From Chloroflexi bacterium HGW-Chloroflexi-10 (GTDB lineage: Bacteria; Chloroflexota; Anaerolineae; Anaerolineales; Anaerolineaceae), in the NCBI GenBank assembly GCA_002840755.1, contig PHBZ01000004.1, positions 62,001 through 126,000 on the forward strand: DNA of 64,000 nt, in the 5' to 3' direction. The position numbers were made by a program, and so were the translations under genes. The notes beneath the pieces were generated by a model, which was given only the letters and a program-made list of their open reading frames with translations, did no database searches and was not told the DNA's origin. How positions within the stretch are numbered: position 1 is the stretch's first letter; each line of letters starts with the position of its first letter. Below, piece after piece: positions 1 to 9,534 of the stretch.

Positions 1-2
1 TT

Positions 3-1331
3 AAGACGAAAAAAGGCTTAAGTGAAGAAGTTGTCCGACAGATTTCAGCTTTGAAGGGTGAACCTGAATGGATGTTAGAGTTTCGCTTAAAGGCTTTAGC
101 CCATTATGTGCAACGTCCAATGCCTAATTGGGGAGCAGACATCAGCGGGTTGGATCTGGATGAGATTTTATATTATGTGCGTCCTGCAAATAGCGAAAGC
201 AAATCATGGGATGACGTGCCAGATAACATTAAAAATACATTTAATAAGCTAGGTATTCCTGAAGCTGAGCAAAAGTTCTTAGCCGGCGTAGGTGCACAAT
301 ATGAATCCGAGATGGTTTATCACAGTATTCAGGAACATCTGGAAAAGCAAGGTGTTATTTTTCTGAGTATTGAAGATGGTTTGCGCAAGCACCCGGATTT
401 GTTCAAAGAATATTTCGGAACTGTCATTCCAATTGAAGATAACAAATTTGCAGCGCTCAACAGTGCTGTCTGGTCTGGTGGTTCTTTTGTGTATGTACCG
501 AAAGGCGTTAAAGTTGATTTACCTTTACAGGCCTATTTCCGACTGAATTTGGCAAATATTGGACAATTTGAACGAACTTTGATCATTGCAGAAGAGGGAT
601 CTCAGGTTCATTATGTCGAAGGATGTACTGCACCATCCTATACAACGGATTCGCTCCATAGTGGTGTGATTGAAATTGTTGTAAAGAAAAATGCTCGTGT
701 TCGCTACAGTACTATTCAAAACTGGTCCACAAATGTATATAATCTGGTCACACAACGTTCCATGGTGGAGGCTGGCGGTACGATGGAGTGGGTGGACTGT
801 AACCTTGGTTCAAAAGTGACGATGAAATACCCATCCTGTTACTTAATGGGACCAGGTGCGCATGGTGAAATTCTTTCGGTTGCCTTTGCCACTGATGGGC
901 AGCACCAGGATACCGGCGGAAAAATCATTCATTTTGCGCCAAATACCAGCAGTAAAATCACTTCAAAATCGATCAGTAAGGGTAATGGGCGTGCCTCATA
1001 TCGCGGTTTACTTAAAGTGCATAAAGGTGCTGTAAATTCGCGATCGAATGTTGTTTGTGATGCACTATTGTTAAATCCGGAAAGTCGCTCTGATACATAC
1101 CCATATATAGAAATTGATGAGGAAGATGTATCCATTGGGCATGAGGCTTCTGTTTCCAAGGTAGGAGAGGAACAATTGTTTTATCTGAAGAGCCGTGGTT
1201 TGAGCGAAGAAGAAGCTACAACAATGGTGGTATCCGGTTTCATCGAACCCCTGGTAAAAGAATTGCCGATGGAATATGCTGTAGAGATGAACCGCCTGAT
1301 CCAGCTTCAGATGGAAGGTTCAGTTGGGTAA
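3..1331 (+). CDS. sufB: Fe-S cluster assembly scaffold SufB (5' end outside window)
   Basis: SufB is the scaffold subunit of the SUF Fe-S assembly machine; with SufC and SufD it builds clusters in the cytosol. The reading frame is open from base 3, encoding [19 protein letters not shown] before the first possible start (TTG at 51), so the true start lies left of the window. That N-terminal stretch and the following [14 protein letters not shown] are typical of SufB. The core beta-helix region ([30 protein letters not shown]) and the C-terminal [21 protein letters not shown] are present. It is followed 20 bp later by sufD. sufC is not in the window and probably lies just upstream. Identification is secure; only the start is missing. 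Confidence 0.97.
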   Translation, partial: KTKKGLSEEVVRQISALKGEPEWMLEFRLKALAHYVQRPMPNWGADISGLDLDEILYYVRPANSESKSWDDVPDNIKNTFNKLGIPEAEQKFLAGVGAQYESEMVYHSIQEHLEKQGVIFLSIEDGLRKHPDLFKEYFGTVIPIEDNKFAALNSAVWSGGSFVYVPKGVKVDLPLQAYFRLNLANIGQFERTLIIAEEGSQVHYVEGCTAPSYTTDSLHSGVIEIVVKKNARVRYSTIQNWSTNVYNLVTQRSMVEAGGTMEWVDCNLGSKVTMKYPSCYLMGPGAHGEILSVAFATDGQHQDTGGKIIHFAPNTSSKITSKSISKGNGRASYRGLLKVHKGAVNSRSNVVCDALLLNPESRSDTYPYIEIDEEDVSIGHEASVSKVGEEQLFYLKSRGLSEEEATTMVVSGFIEPLVKELPMEYAVEMNRLIQLQMEGSVG

Positions 1332-1351
1332 ATGCAGAAGGAAAAAATAAC

Positions 1352-2704
1352 ATGACAATAGCACAAAAAAAAGTTGTGGTTTCAAAAGTTAGAAAGACGG
1401 AAAATAAGGATTTTCAGTTTCAGGAGAATGATGTTCGTCTGACGTCTTCGGAAAAAATCAACCAATTCCGCAAATCCGCCTGGAATCGGTATGTAAGTTT
1501 TCCTTTACCAACAACAAAAGATGAAGCCTGGCGCAGAACTGATCTGCGTGCATTAAAAGTGGATCAATTTCATTTTGCTGATATGCAAGAACTGGAAACG
1601 CAGGCTGATATCCCTCAGAATTTATTGAACCCGGTTGCCGATGGAGAACACGGAGGCGAGATAATTTGGAGCGGCAAGCTCCTTCAAAAAAAACTTGATC
1701 CTATTTTAGCAGAAAAAGGGGTAGTTTTTACTGATTTGCTTACTGCAGAGACAGATTACCCTCAACTCCTTGAAAAAGTAATGGGGAAAATCGTTCGGGT
1801 GGATGAAGGTAAATTTGCAGCCATGTCCGCTGCTCTGGCACAAAACGGAATATTTCTGTACATACCGAAAAATGTAACTGTTGATTCTCCTTTGCATAGC
1901 TTGTTTTGGGGTGCTGGTTTGAACCTGAGTCTAATCAGCCATGTATTGGTTTATCTGGAAGAGGGAGCCACGGCTACCTATGTTCACGAAGTAGCTTCAG
2001 AATCATTGGAAAAGGGACAAAGTTTTCATGCCGGTAACATAGAAATCTATGTTGGGCCGGCAGCTAATTTGCGTTTTGTGGAGTTACAATCATGGGGCAA
2101 CCATGTTTGGAATTTTACACATGAACGCGTTCAGGTTGATCATGATGGGCATCTAGATTGGATTTTTGGCGCTATTGGTGGCAAAGTAACCAAAAATTTT
2201 GCAGAACTAGACTTAATTGCCTCTGGTGCTGTTGGAAAAATGTCCGGTTTTTATTTTACCGATCAACAACAACATTTGGACTATGATTCTCAACAAAATC
2301 ACCTCGCACCTCATACAACGAGCGACCTTTTATTTAAAGGTGCATTGGTAGAGGAGAGTCGGTCTGTGTGGCAAGGAATGATATATGTAGCACCAGGCGC
2401 AGACAAGACGGATGGATACCAGGCAAATCGAAATTTGCTGCTTAGCAGGGAAGCTCGAGCAGACTCCATCCCTGGTCTTGAGATTTTGGCAAATGATGTG
2501 CGCTGCACCCACGGAGCAACGGTTGGTAAAATTGATGCTGAACAAATCTTTTATTTGATGGCACGCGGCGTGCCCCGTGATTATGCTGAGCGTCTTATTG
2601 TTGAAGGTTTTTTTGACCCGATTATGCAAAGAATCCCATTTGAAGGGGTGCGCGAACGTTTTCAAGAAGCAATCAAATCCAAAATGGAGTCTTATCACCG
2701 GTAA
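1352..2704 (+). CDS. sufD: Fe-S cluster assembly protein SufD
   Basis: SufD is the SufB paralogue that completes the SufBC2D complex. The 450-aa protein shows the family pattern: an N-terminal helical region (KSAWNRYVSFPLPTTKDEAWRRTDL) and a beta-helix core (FAAMSAALAQNGIFLYIPKN, THGATVGKIDAEQIFYLMARG), ending with GFFDPIMQRIPFEGVRERF. The sequence EQIFYLMARGVPRDYAERLIVEGF matches the SufB/SufD C-terminal signature. The gene starts 20 bp after sufB and is clearly co-transcribed with it. It is full length for the family. Confidence 0.95.
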   Translation: MTIAQKKVVVSKVRKTENKDFQFQENDVRLTSSEKINQFRKSAWNRYVSFPLPTTKDEAWRRTDLRALKVDQFHFADMQELETQADIPQNLLNPVADGEHGGEIIWSGKLLQKKLDPILAEKGVVFTDLLTAETDYPQLLEKVMGKIVRVDEGKFAAMSAALAQNGIFLYIPKNVTVDSPLHSLFWGAGLNLSLISHVLVYLEEGATATYVHEVASESLEKGQSFHAGNIEIYVGPAANLRFVELQSWGNHVWNFTHERVQVDHDGHLDWIFGAIGGKVTKNFAELDLIASGAVGKMSGFYFTDQQQHLDYDSQQNHLAPHTTSDLLFKGALVEESRSVWQGMIYVAPGADKTDGYQANRNLLLSREARADSIPGLEILANDVRCTHGATVGKIDAEQIFYLMARGVPRDYAERLIVEGFFDPIMQRIPFEGVRERFQEAIKSKMESYHR

Positions 2705-2825
2705 TTTATTTATCCCTTTTTCCGAAATAATGAATTGCCCAAGTAGGGATAGCAAATTCGCGTCTGATCCGAATGGATGTGATAAAATTGATTGGTTAAC
2801 AACGTTTGCAATCGGAGGTTTTTGA

Positions 2826-3110
2826 ATGGTATCTGTGCCTTTTATGCGCCCGCCTGATCCTGAGAGTGAGTACGAGGTGGGGGACATTGTGGAAGTTTTT
2901 TGTGATCACGACCGGGGGGGAGACCGCGTGCGTGGTTGGCTGCGAGGCATTGTCGTGCAGACAGATCCCAAGATGGTGGCCGTTCAATTCCGAGCAAATG
3001 TCTATTTAACGGATGGATGGATGGTGCCGGATCATATTTTATGGTACCCCCAAGCGTCTCCACAAATACGAAAACCAAAAAAACGGGCTCCTTCAGCGGA
3101 TGTACTTTAA
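2826..3110 (+). CDS. Uncharacterised 94-aa protein inside the SUF operon
   Basis: I do not recognise this gene. It lies between sufD and sufS on the same strand. A strong ribosome binding site (GGAGG at 2815-2819) stands 6 bases before the ATG. The protein has an acidic, beta-rich core (YEVGDIVEVFCDHD, DRVRGWLRGIVVQ, MVAVQFRANVYLTDGWMVPDHILWY) and a basic, proline-rich tail (QIRKPKKRAP). The alternation of short beta strands with WLRG and VAVQF recalls a small SH3/Tudor-like barrel, but that is only a fold guess. There are no Cys pairs, so it is unlikely to be an Fe-S carrier. An extended -10-like TGATAAAAT at 2780-2788 could give it and sufS a secondary promoter. Confidence 0.75.
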   Translation: MVSVPFMRPPDPESEYEVGDIVEVFCDHDRGGDRVRGWLRGIVVQTDPKMVAVQFRANVYLTDGWMVPDHILWYPQASPQIRKPKKRAPSADVL

Positions 3111-3135
3111 AAACCCATAATAGAAAGGCCGTGAA

Positions 3136-4362
3136 ATGGGCTTTGACATAAATAAAATCAGGGGTGATTTCCCAATCTTAAACCGTGAAGTTAAACCAGG
3201 CATTCCCCTGGTTTATCTGGATTCAACAGCAACTTCTCAAAAACCGGATATTGTTATTCGGGCAATGGATGATTATTATCAAAAAAATAATGCCAATATT
3301 CATCGGGGGGTGCATACTTTGGCAGAAGAAGCTACGGCCATGTATGAGAAAGCTCGCGAAAAAATCGCACGGTTTATTCATGCTCGCTCTGCAAAAGAAG
3401 TAATATATACACGGAATACAACCGAATCCATTAACTTAGTGGCTTTTACCTGGGGCAGACAAAATCTTCGGGAAGGAGATGTAATTGTTCTTACTGAAAT
3501 GGAGCATCATTCCAATTTAGTACCCTGGCAAATGCTTGCTACGGAGAAGAATTTGAAATTGGAGTTTATTGAAGTAAACGAAGACGGTAGTTTGGATTTA
3601 GAAGGCTATCAAAATTTATTGAAATTAAATCCAAAACTGGTTGCTTTTACCCACATGTCTAATGTGTTAGGAACAATTAATCCTGCCAAAGAGATGGTAA
3701 GGCAGGCGCATGCAGTTGGTGCAATCACTTTAATAGATGGTGCTCAGTCTGTGCCACATTTTTCGGTGGATGTGCAAAACTTGGATGCTGATTTTTATGC
3801 TTTTTCTGCACATAAAATGTGTGGACCAACTGGAATTGGCGTCTTATATGGAAAAGAGAAGTTGTTAGCAGCGATGCCACCGTTTTTAGGCGGTGGGGAT
3901 ATGATTAAAAAAGTACAGTTACGCACCTTCAAACCGAATGACCTCCCTCACAAATTCGAGGCTGGCACACCAGCAATTGCTGAGGCAGTTGGCTTTGGGG
4001 CCGCTGTTGATTACCTTTCCGACATAGGGATGGACGTAATTGCGCGTCATGAGCAAGAGATTACCGAATATGCCCTGAGTGAATTTGCAGAAGTAGAGCA
4101 TTTAAAGATTTTTGGAAATGGTACCCATGAGCGTGGAGGCGTACTCTCTTTTGAATTGGGTATTGTACATCCGCATGATGTAGCCCAAATCCTGGATAGT
4201 CACGGTGTGGCTGTTAGAGCAGGACATCATTGTGCCATGCCACTGCATGAAAAATTTCATATCCCGGCGACAACCCGTGCCAGTTTTTATCTGTATACAG
4301 AAAAAAAAGATATTGACCGCCTGGTTGTGGGTTTGCATGCGGTGAATGATATGTTTGCTTAG
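3136..4362 (+). CDS. sufS: Cysteine desulfurase SufS
   Basis: This PLP enzyme removes sulfur from cysteine as a persulfide and passes it to the SUF scaffold. The 408-aa length fits group II desulfurases. The PLP lysine lies in FSAHKMCGPTGIGVLYG (about Lys227), and the persulfide-forming cysteine is in RAGHHCAMPLH (about Cys366). THMSNVLGTINP and RRGVHTLAEEAT-like segments (here HRGVHTLAEEATAMYE) are also typical. The start has AAAGG upstream. It is followed by sufU after 11 bp, the usual sulfur-donor and acceptor pair of SUF systems without SufE. Confidence 0.97.
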   Translation: MGFDINKIRGDFPILNREVKPGIPLVYLDSTATSQKPDIVIRAMDDYYQKNNANIHRGVHTLAEEATAMYEKAREKIARFIHARSAKEVIYTRNTTESINLVAFTWGRQNLREGDVIVLTEMEHHSNLVPWQMLATEKNLKLEFIEVNEDGSLDLEGYQNLLKLNPKLVAFTHMSNVLGTINPAKEMVRQAHAVGAITLIDGAQSVPHFSVDVQNLDADFYAFSAHKMCGPTGIGVLYGKEKLLAAMPPFLGGGDMIKKVQLRTFKPNDLPHKFEAGTPAIAEAVGFGAAVDYLSDIGMDVIARHEQEITEYALSEFAEVEHLKIFGNGTHERGGVLSFELGIVHPHDVAQILDSHGVAVRAGHHCAMPLHEKFHIPATTRASFYLYTEKKDIDRLVVGLHAVNDMFA

Positions 4363-4373
4363 TCAGGTGTTAT

Positions 4374-4772
4374 ATGGATGATTTTTACCGTGAACTAATT
4401 GTAGAACGTTATAAGAATCCCATGTTTCGGGGTGAGTTGGATCCACATGACTACACTTACGAAGATGAGAATCCTTTGTGTGGAGACCATATTCGGATAG
4501 ATTTACGAGTGGATGAAAATGAGATTATTACCGAAGCATGTTTCAGTGGTCATGGATGTGCAATATCCCAAGCAAGTGCCGATTTACTGATGGAAATGGT
4601 TCAGGGAAAACCAATAGCAGATATCAAAAATTTGACCAAGAATGATATTCTGGACATTCTGGGGATAGAATTGGGTCCGGTTCGATTAAAATGCGCGTTA
4701 CTGCCACTAAAAGTGCTCAAAGGTAGTGCGTATGGGATGGGTGAAATAGAAGAGGACCTTTTAGGGGAATAA
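4374..4772 (+). CDS. sufU: Zinc-dependent sulfurtransferase SufU
   Basis: SufU accepts persulfide sulfur from SufS through a zinc-bound active site. The three cysteine ligand regions are visible: NPLCGDHIRIDL, CFSGHGCAISQASADLL and RLKCALLPLKVLKG. The residue before the GD motif and the Cys-Ala-Ile context fit SufU rather than IscU. At 132 residues it is slightly shorter than the roughly 145 residues usual for the family. It sits directly between sufS and the Rieske gene, 3 bp before the latter. Confidence 0.94.
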   Translation: MDDFYRELIVERYKNPMFRGELDPHDYTYEDENPLCGDHIRIDLRVDENEIITEACFSGHGCAISQASADLLMEMVQGKPIADIKNLTKNDILDILGIELGPVRLKCALLPLKVLKGSAYGMGEIEEDLLGE

Positions 4773-4775
4773 TTC

Positions 4776-5111
4776 ATGGAAAAAGATCTGAGCCAATATA
4801 GTTTCTATCCGGTATTATCGATTGATGATTTGGAAAATGGTGAACGTATCTTCATTGATGTGGATGATGTACCAGTAGTAATATTTAAGATCGCCAGCGA
4901 TGTTTACGCGATCGCTGATCGCTGCACACATGATGATGGCCCTTTGGGAGAAGGGGATTTAGAAGGTTTTGAAGTGATTTGTCCGCGACATGGGGCTCGC
5001 TTTGATGTACGAAATGGCAAAGCATTAACTCTGCCGGCAGTGGAGGATACTTTATATTATCCGGTGCGAGTAGTTGATGGTCAAATTGAAATTGGTGTTG
5101 CCAATTCTTAG
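4776..5111 (+). CDS. Rieske [2Fe-2S] ferredoxin
   Basis: A small soluble Rieske protein of 111 residues. The two cluster-binding boxes are complete: C-T-H in DRCTHDDGPLGEGD and C-x2-H in VICPRHGARFDVRNGKAL. There is no membrane anchor or signal, so it is a cytosolic ferredoxin of the NirD/BphA3-like type rather than a bc1 component. As the last gene of the SUF operon it may act as electron donor for cluster assembly or be a client. That role is inferred from position only; such pairs recur in SUF operons of several phyla. Confidence 0.92.
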   Translation: MEKDLSQYSFYPVLSIDDLENGERIFIDVDDVPVVIFKIASDVYAIADRCTHDDGPLGEGDLEGFEVICPRHGARFDVRNGKALTLPAVEDTLYYPVRVVDGQIEIGVANS

Positions 5112-5112
5112 G

Positions 5113-5186
5113 TACTTGTATCAAGTATAGCAACACATAATACAAGCTATTTGATACTGAGTGTTGTCCGGCAAACGGGTTATAAT
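5113..5186 (+). promoter_or_regulatory. Palindrome and -10 box before the reductase/adenylation fusion
   Basis: Directly after the Rieske stop lies the palindrome TACTTG-TAT-CAAGTA (5113-5127). GTATCAA (5118-5124) also pairs with TTGATAC (5151-5157), and TATAGC faces GCTAT, so this stretch can form a larger imperfect dyad. TATAAT follows at 5181-5186 without a good -35 box at the usual distance. This could be an operator/promoter for the fusion gene at 5242 or an untailed end structure of the SUF operon. Only the bases are certain. Confidence 0.4.
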
Positions 5187-5241
5187 GCCTGATATATTGC
5201 AATAATAACAACCCTCACGTAAAGGATATCTTGATTATTTG

Positions 5242-8028
5242 ATGCAAAGAATCATTCTCCTTACTGGCGCTACCGGTTTTCTCGGAACATATATTGCCAA
5301 TAAAATAATCGGCGATCCACAATTACTACTAATAGCGTTGGTGCGCGCTGTAGACAACAAAAGTGCTACCTTACGATTGAAAAAAGAATGGTGGGATTAT
5401 CCCAATCTGTGTTCTTCCATTGGTAAGCAGGTACAACCATTGGCTGGGGATATAACCTTGAATAATCTGGGGTTAGATGCCACAACATACCAACACTTAT
5501 CCCAAACACTGACACATATCATCCATAGTGCTGCCGATGTACGTCTATTTCAGCCACAGGATTTGTTACACCTTATTAATGTGGGGGGGACAGGTCATGT
5601 ATTGGATCTAGCCCGGGCAGTTCAGTTAAAGCATGGGTTGACCTGTTTTGTTCATGTTTCCACAGCTTATGTTGCTGGAGCGCGAAGTGGTAGAATTTTT
5701 GAAGAACCATGCACCGATCAGTTTGGTTTTTCCAGCCCATATGAATACAGCAAATATGCAGCTGAACAGCTTGTCTGGAAGGCAACCAGTGAATTGCCGA
5801 TTTGCATAGTTCGCCCAGGAATGATTGTAGGCGATTCACAGCACGGGCGCATCAAAACTTTCAATACTCTCTATTTTCCTTTGAGATTGTATTTAACCGG
5901 TAGATTGTCTATCGCACCGGCTCGCCATGATCTGCGTGTTAATCTTGTGCCGGTTGATTATGTTGCTGATGCTATTTGTAAGCTTATAGATGAATCCGGT
6001 GCAATAGGTAAGGCTTTTCACCTCACCCCTCCTAAGGAAGATATGCCTACACTGCGTGAGTTAACCAATTTTGCCCGCATCTGGACCGAAAAGGAAATGG
6101 GCATTCGACTGAGACCTGCCAGCTTCTTGCCTTGGCCCGGCCTGGCTAAACTGACTGCTCACCTCGCCAGGTTTAGTTCCAGTCGCGACCTGGTTACTTT
6201 GGCAAGTTTACTGCCTTATTTTGAGAAAGACTTGCATTTTGAACGTAACAATACCGACGAACTTGTGGGTATTTATCCACATCGTTGGCAGGATTTATTA
6301 CCGGTGATCTTGCAGGAAGCTGTACAACGCAGTTTCTGGCACCGAACAACGCGCAGTGTGCACGAACAGGTGCTAGTTCGTTTACAAAGTAAAAATAAAC
6401 CGATCATGTATCATGATCTCAGTCAGGGACAAATCATAAAACGATCCGGTTCTGAAATACAAACCGAGATTCGTGCCATTCGAGCTTCTTTTAAGGCGAT
6501 GGACATCAAATCAGGCGATCGGGTGGCTATCATTGGCGTGAACAGTTCGCGTTATTTTTCCATCCTAATGGCTTGTGGATTGAGTGGTATTGTCAGTGCT
6601 CCATTTTATGCCACTTGCCCCCCAAAAGAGATTAACCAGTTACTGGAGCATAGCCAGCCCAGACTTTTATTCATTGGTGTGCCTGCTTTGCTTAGCCATC
6701 TGGGTGAGCTTTTTACATTAGCACCTCTGGTTTCTTTTTGCACTAAACTAGCGCAGCAGACAGGCGACCCAATTATGAGTTGGGATGAATTTCTGCAATT
6801 GGGAGACGGACAACCTGATGTTCCCTCCACAAATATTCAACTTGACCAACCTGTTTCTTTACATTACACTTCCGGAACGACTGGGGATCACAAAGGTGTA
6901 ATCTATCTCCATCACCACCACAGATGGTTGGCAGAAACGTTAGCTTCTATGTTTCCCTGGCATGAACGTAATCGAAAAGGCTCTTATCTGTCTTATCTGC
7001 CCATGAATCATGTAGTTGAGGGAATTTTAGCCACCTATTCACCTTACTATGTCCCAGCTGCACTTGATCTTTACTTCCTCGACGAATTTAATGACCTGCA
7101 ATGGGCCTTGCAAAAAGTGCACCCCACGATTTTCTTTTCGGTGCCGCGTTTCTTTGAAAAAGTCCGGGCAACTTTTTTGGAAAATTCTCTGGCTCGTTTG
7201 TATATTTGCCTACCTGATAATGTCTTTCGTAGTCTGCTCAAACCCTTGTTGCGTACCGTTTTATTAAAAAAAACTGGGTTAAATAAATGTAAACTAATTA
7301 TTGTGGGGTCAGCCACCACTGATCCAGCGCTGCTGGCGTTTTACCAGGACCTAGGGATTGAAGTGCATAATGCTTATGGTTTGACGGAGGCTCCGCTGGT
7401 TTCGTTAAATCGTTTGGGGCATAACCGGATTGATACGCTTGGTAATGCGTTACCAGAAACGCAAATTCGGATCAAATCAGATGGCGAAATCTGTGTTCGT
7501 GGTCCACAGGTGGCGGCAGGCTATTTTAATCACGGCGCTATAGAACCTTTTCCAGATGATAGTATAGATACAGGTGATTTGGGTTCTTTTGAAGGTGGGT
7601 ATCTAAAAATGAGCGGAAGGAAGAAGGATGTCCTGGTTACCTCGTATGCCAAGAACATTTACCCCACACTTATAGAAGCTAATTTGCGGGCTATACCAGG
7701 TATCGGTGAAGCTCTATTGATTGCAGACGGGCATCCTTACTGTACTGCTTTGTTGTGGTTGGATGAAAACACATGGATCGAAAAATGCCTGGAATCTATT
7801 AAACTTGGAATTGAACTGATCAATGCTAATCACGCACATCCGGAACAAATCAAACGCTGGGCAGTGATGCCAGGCATACTATCTGCAGAAGATGGAAGTA
7901 TGACTGGAAGTATGAAAATCCGCCGTGGAATTCTTACACAACGCTATAATACTGTGATTGAAGCACTTTACAACGGAAATCTGCCTAAAGATGTGTTGTA
8001 CTGCGGTGGCTTACCGAAAGAAAGCTGA
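5242..8028 (+). CDS. SDR-type thioester/acyl reductase fused to acyl-adenylating (AMP-binding) enzyme
   Basis: A 928-aa two-domain protein. Residues about 1-350 form an extended short-chain reductase of the thioester-reductase/male-sterility type: nucleotide-binding GATGFLGTYI, then a YxxxK catalytic pair in SSPYEYSKYAAEQLV. Residues about 385-925 form an adenylating enzyme like long-chain acyl-CoA synthetases: YTSGTTGDHKGV (ATP loop), NAYGLTEAP, DTGDLGSFEGGY and the late lysine in MTGSMKIRRG. No carrier-protein DSL motif is visible between them, and the domain order is the reverse of carboxylic acid reductases (A-T-R). Likely substrates are fatty or other acyl groups; the product could be an aldehyde/alcohol or an acyl-CoA, which the sequence does not decide. 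ATG at 5242 is preferred over TTG at 5239. Confidence 0.88.
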   Translation: MQRIILLTGATGFLGTYIANKIIGDPQLLLIALVRAVDNKSATLRLKKEWWDYPNLCSSIGKQVQPLAGDITLNNLGLDATTYQHLSQTLTHIIHSAADVRLFQPQDLLHLINVGGTGHVLDLARAVQLKHGLTCFVHVSTAYVAGARSGRIFEEPCTDQFGFSSPYEYSKYAAEQLVWKATSELPICIVRPGMIVGDSQHGRIKTFNTLYFPLRLYLTGRLSIAPARHDLRVNLVPVDYVADAICKLIDESGAIGKAFHLTPPKEDMPTLRELTNFARIWTEKEMGIRLRPASFLPWPGLAKLTAHLARFSSSRDLVTLASLLPYFEKDLHFERNNTDELVGIYPHRWQDLLPVILQEAVQRSFWHRTTRSVHEQVLVRLQSKNKPIMYHDLSQGQIIKRSGSEIQTEIRAIRASFKAMDIKSGDRVAIIGVNSSRYFSILMACGLSGIVSAPFYATCPPKEINQLLEHSQPRLLFIGVPALLSHLGELFTLAPLVSFCTKLAQQTGDPIMSWDEFLQLGDGQPDVPSTNIQLDQPVSLHYTSGTTGDHKGVIYLHHHHRWLAETLASMFPWHERNRKGSYLSYLPMNHVVEGILATYSPYYVPAALDLYFLDEFNDLQWALQKVHPTIFFSVPRFFEKVRATFLENSLARLYICLPDNVFRSLLKPLLRTVLLKKTGLNKCKLIIVGSATTDPALLAFYQDLGIEVHNAYGLTEAPLVSLNRLGHNRIDTLGNALPETQIRIKSDGEICVRGPQVAAGYFNHGAIEPFPDDSIDTGDLGSFEGGYLKMSGRKKDVLVTSYAKNIYPTLIEANLRAIPGIGEALLIADGHPYCTALLWLDENTWIEKCLESIKLGIELINANHAHPEQIKRWAVMPGILSAEDGSMTGSMKIRRGILTQRYNTVIEALYNGNLPKDVLYCGGLPKES

Positions 8029-8041
8029 CTAGTTTTTTTAT

Positions 8042-8698
8042 TTATTCTTCACAACTGGAGCCAAATTGTGCTACCACGCGCAATATATCAAACCCTTCAG
8101 CATATTTTCGTTCGGCCAAAGCGCCATGGCGGATCATAGTGGAACGGGTGATCTGAGAATCGAAGTAATAGCGATCAGCATAGGTAGTGTATTGGGCCAG
8201 TGCATCCATTTTTTTTTGAACATCTTGTTCTGTTACTTCAAAGAGAAAGTGGGGAAAAAAACCGTAGCTACTTCGTAGAACATCAAAACCTAATACCGAA
8301 GTACCACGGAATGCACGTAAGGCTTCTTCGGTTACCGTTATATGATCCTGGTGGATATCGTTCTTCGTATGCACAAATACAATTTGGGGCTTGAAATCAC
8401 GCTTGATTTTTAGCATTGTTTCCAGAATTTCTTGACGGGCATAGGGAAAATTGCGTGTTTCAAATTGCTGGAGGATGTCATGGTCCTGCGGAATACCCAG
8501 TACATGCATACTGGCGCGATGTTCCTGAACTAAATTTTTTAAGGTAGGATTTTTTTGATTGTCAGATAGGGTTACACAAAGCATTTCTGCTTTATTTTCA
8601 ATATTAGCTATTAAAGCACCACATCCCAATTCAATATCATCCGGATGGGCACCAATAAAACAGACCCTCTTACCATATAATAATAAATTTTGATTCAT
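8042..8698 (-). CDS. PIG-L/LmbE-family deacetylase
   Basis: This is a zinc-dependent N-acetyl hydrolase of the PIG-L superfamily, which typically acts on N-acetylglucosaminyl groups of glycolipids, mycothiol-like thiols or antibiotics. The metal motif AHPDDIELGCGALIA is near the N terminus, and the second histidine region HTKNDIHQDHITVTEEALRA is typical. At 218 residues it is full length. It lies 6 bp downstream of a SAM methyltransferase gene and shares its promoter. A joint role in modifying a small molecule or glycolipid is plausible but unproven. Confidence 0.9.
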   Translation of the reverse strand: MNQNLLLYGKRVCFIGAHPDDIELGCGALIANIENKAEMLCVTLSDNQKNPTLKNLVQEHRASMHVLGIPQDHDILQQFETRNFPYARQEILETMLKIKRDFKPQIVFVHTKNDIHQDHITVTEEALRAFRGTSVLGFDVLRSSYGFFPHFLFEVTEQDVQKKMDALAQYTTYADRYYFDSQITRSTMIRHGALAERKYAEGFDILRVVAQFGSSCEE

Positions 8699-8704
8699 TT
8701 GAGG

Positions 8705-9505
8705 CTACTTTGTTGCAATGAAACCGCCTACCACCTTGGTCATTACCAATTGCCCATCACTTTCGAGACGTTTTTCTGCGACTGTTGTAATGGCGGTCAT
8801 GATTTTTTCGAAATCATCTTTGGTCTGGAAGAAGCTACTCCATAACTTACGGTCTTCAGCCAGGGAAGCACGTGTATATGCGATAAATGGTTCTACTTCA
8901 GGGAAAATAAGAGGGTTTTCAAAAATGTGAACATCCACTTTGCTGAATGTTGCTTTCATAGCATCCAAAATATGTGTTGAATAACGAGAACTGCCAGGCA
9001 TGGGCGGGATTGTTTTGCCGGTTGCCTCGCGGATAATGTCGTAAAAGAGTTGCTTATTGGTTGGCATTGGTCCGCTGGAAAATAAACGTCCGCCTGGTTT
9101 CAGAACGCGGTGCATTTCTTGAATTGTGAAAGGAATATCTTCAGCGTAGTAAATTGCGAAACAGCAGGATTCGAAATCGTACTGATCACTTTCTAATGGG
9201 AATGTTTTGTTAAAATCCAAATCGATGAATTTCATACCTGTTGAGCGTTTTTCATTTTCTTTTTTCGCCTGGCCAAGTAATTCTTCATTCACGTCACCAC
9301 CAGTAATAGTGGCTGCCCCATTCAACTGTTGGTGATAGGAAAAACATTGTTTGCCGGCACCACAGCCAACATCAAGAATATTCATTCCCTTTTGCAACTG
9401 GATGATGTCCAACATCCAACTATCAATATTCTTTGCTCCATATTGTGAATGGATATCAATACGTTTTAATAGATCATTTGTTGTTTCGCGATAGTCGATT
9501 TTCAT
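8705..9505 (-). CDS. Class I SAM-dependent methyltransferase
   Basis: The 266-aa protein has the methyltransferase-11 signature: MNILDVGCGAGKQCFSY (motif I, SAM binding), TITGGDVNEELLGQA and EMHRVLKPGGRLF. The substrate cannot be read from the sequence. The start has GGAGA seven bases upstream. It is first in a two-gene unit with the PIG-L protein and has its own consensus promoter, so despite lying after hypE it may be regulated apart from the hydrogenase maturation genes. Confidence 0.88.
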   Translation of the reverse strand: MKIDYRETTNDLLKRIDIHSQYGAKNIDSWMLDIIQLQKGMNILDVGCGAGKQCFSYHQQLNGAATITGGDVNEELLGQAKKENEKRSTGMKFIDLDFNKTFPLESDQYDFESCCFAIYYAEDIPFTIQEMHRVLKPGGRLFSSGPMPTNKQLFYDIIREATGKTIPPMPGSSRYSTHILDAMKATFSKVDVHIFENPLIFPEVEPFIAYTRASLAEDRKLWSSFFQTKDDFEKIMTAITTVAEKRLESDGQLVMTKVVGGFIATK

Positions 9506-9534
9506 GTGTCTCCACTATTTTATTTTTTTTTGTA

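Noticed and set aside
2330..2887. 185-codon minus-strand open frame over the end of sufD
   Set aside because: Antisense shadow of sufD with no ribosome site or recognisable domain.
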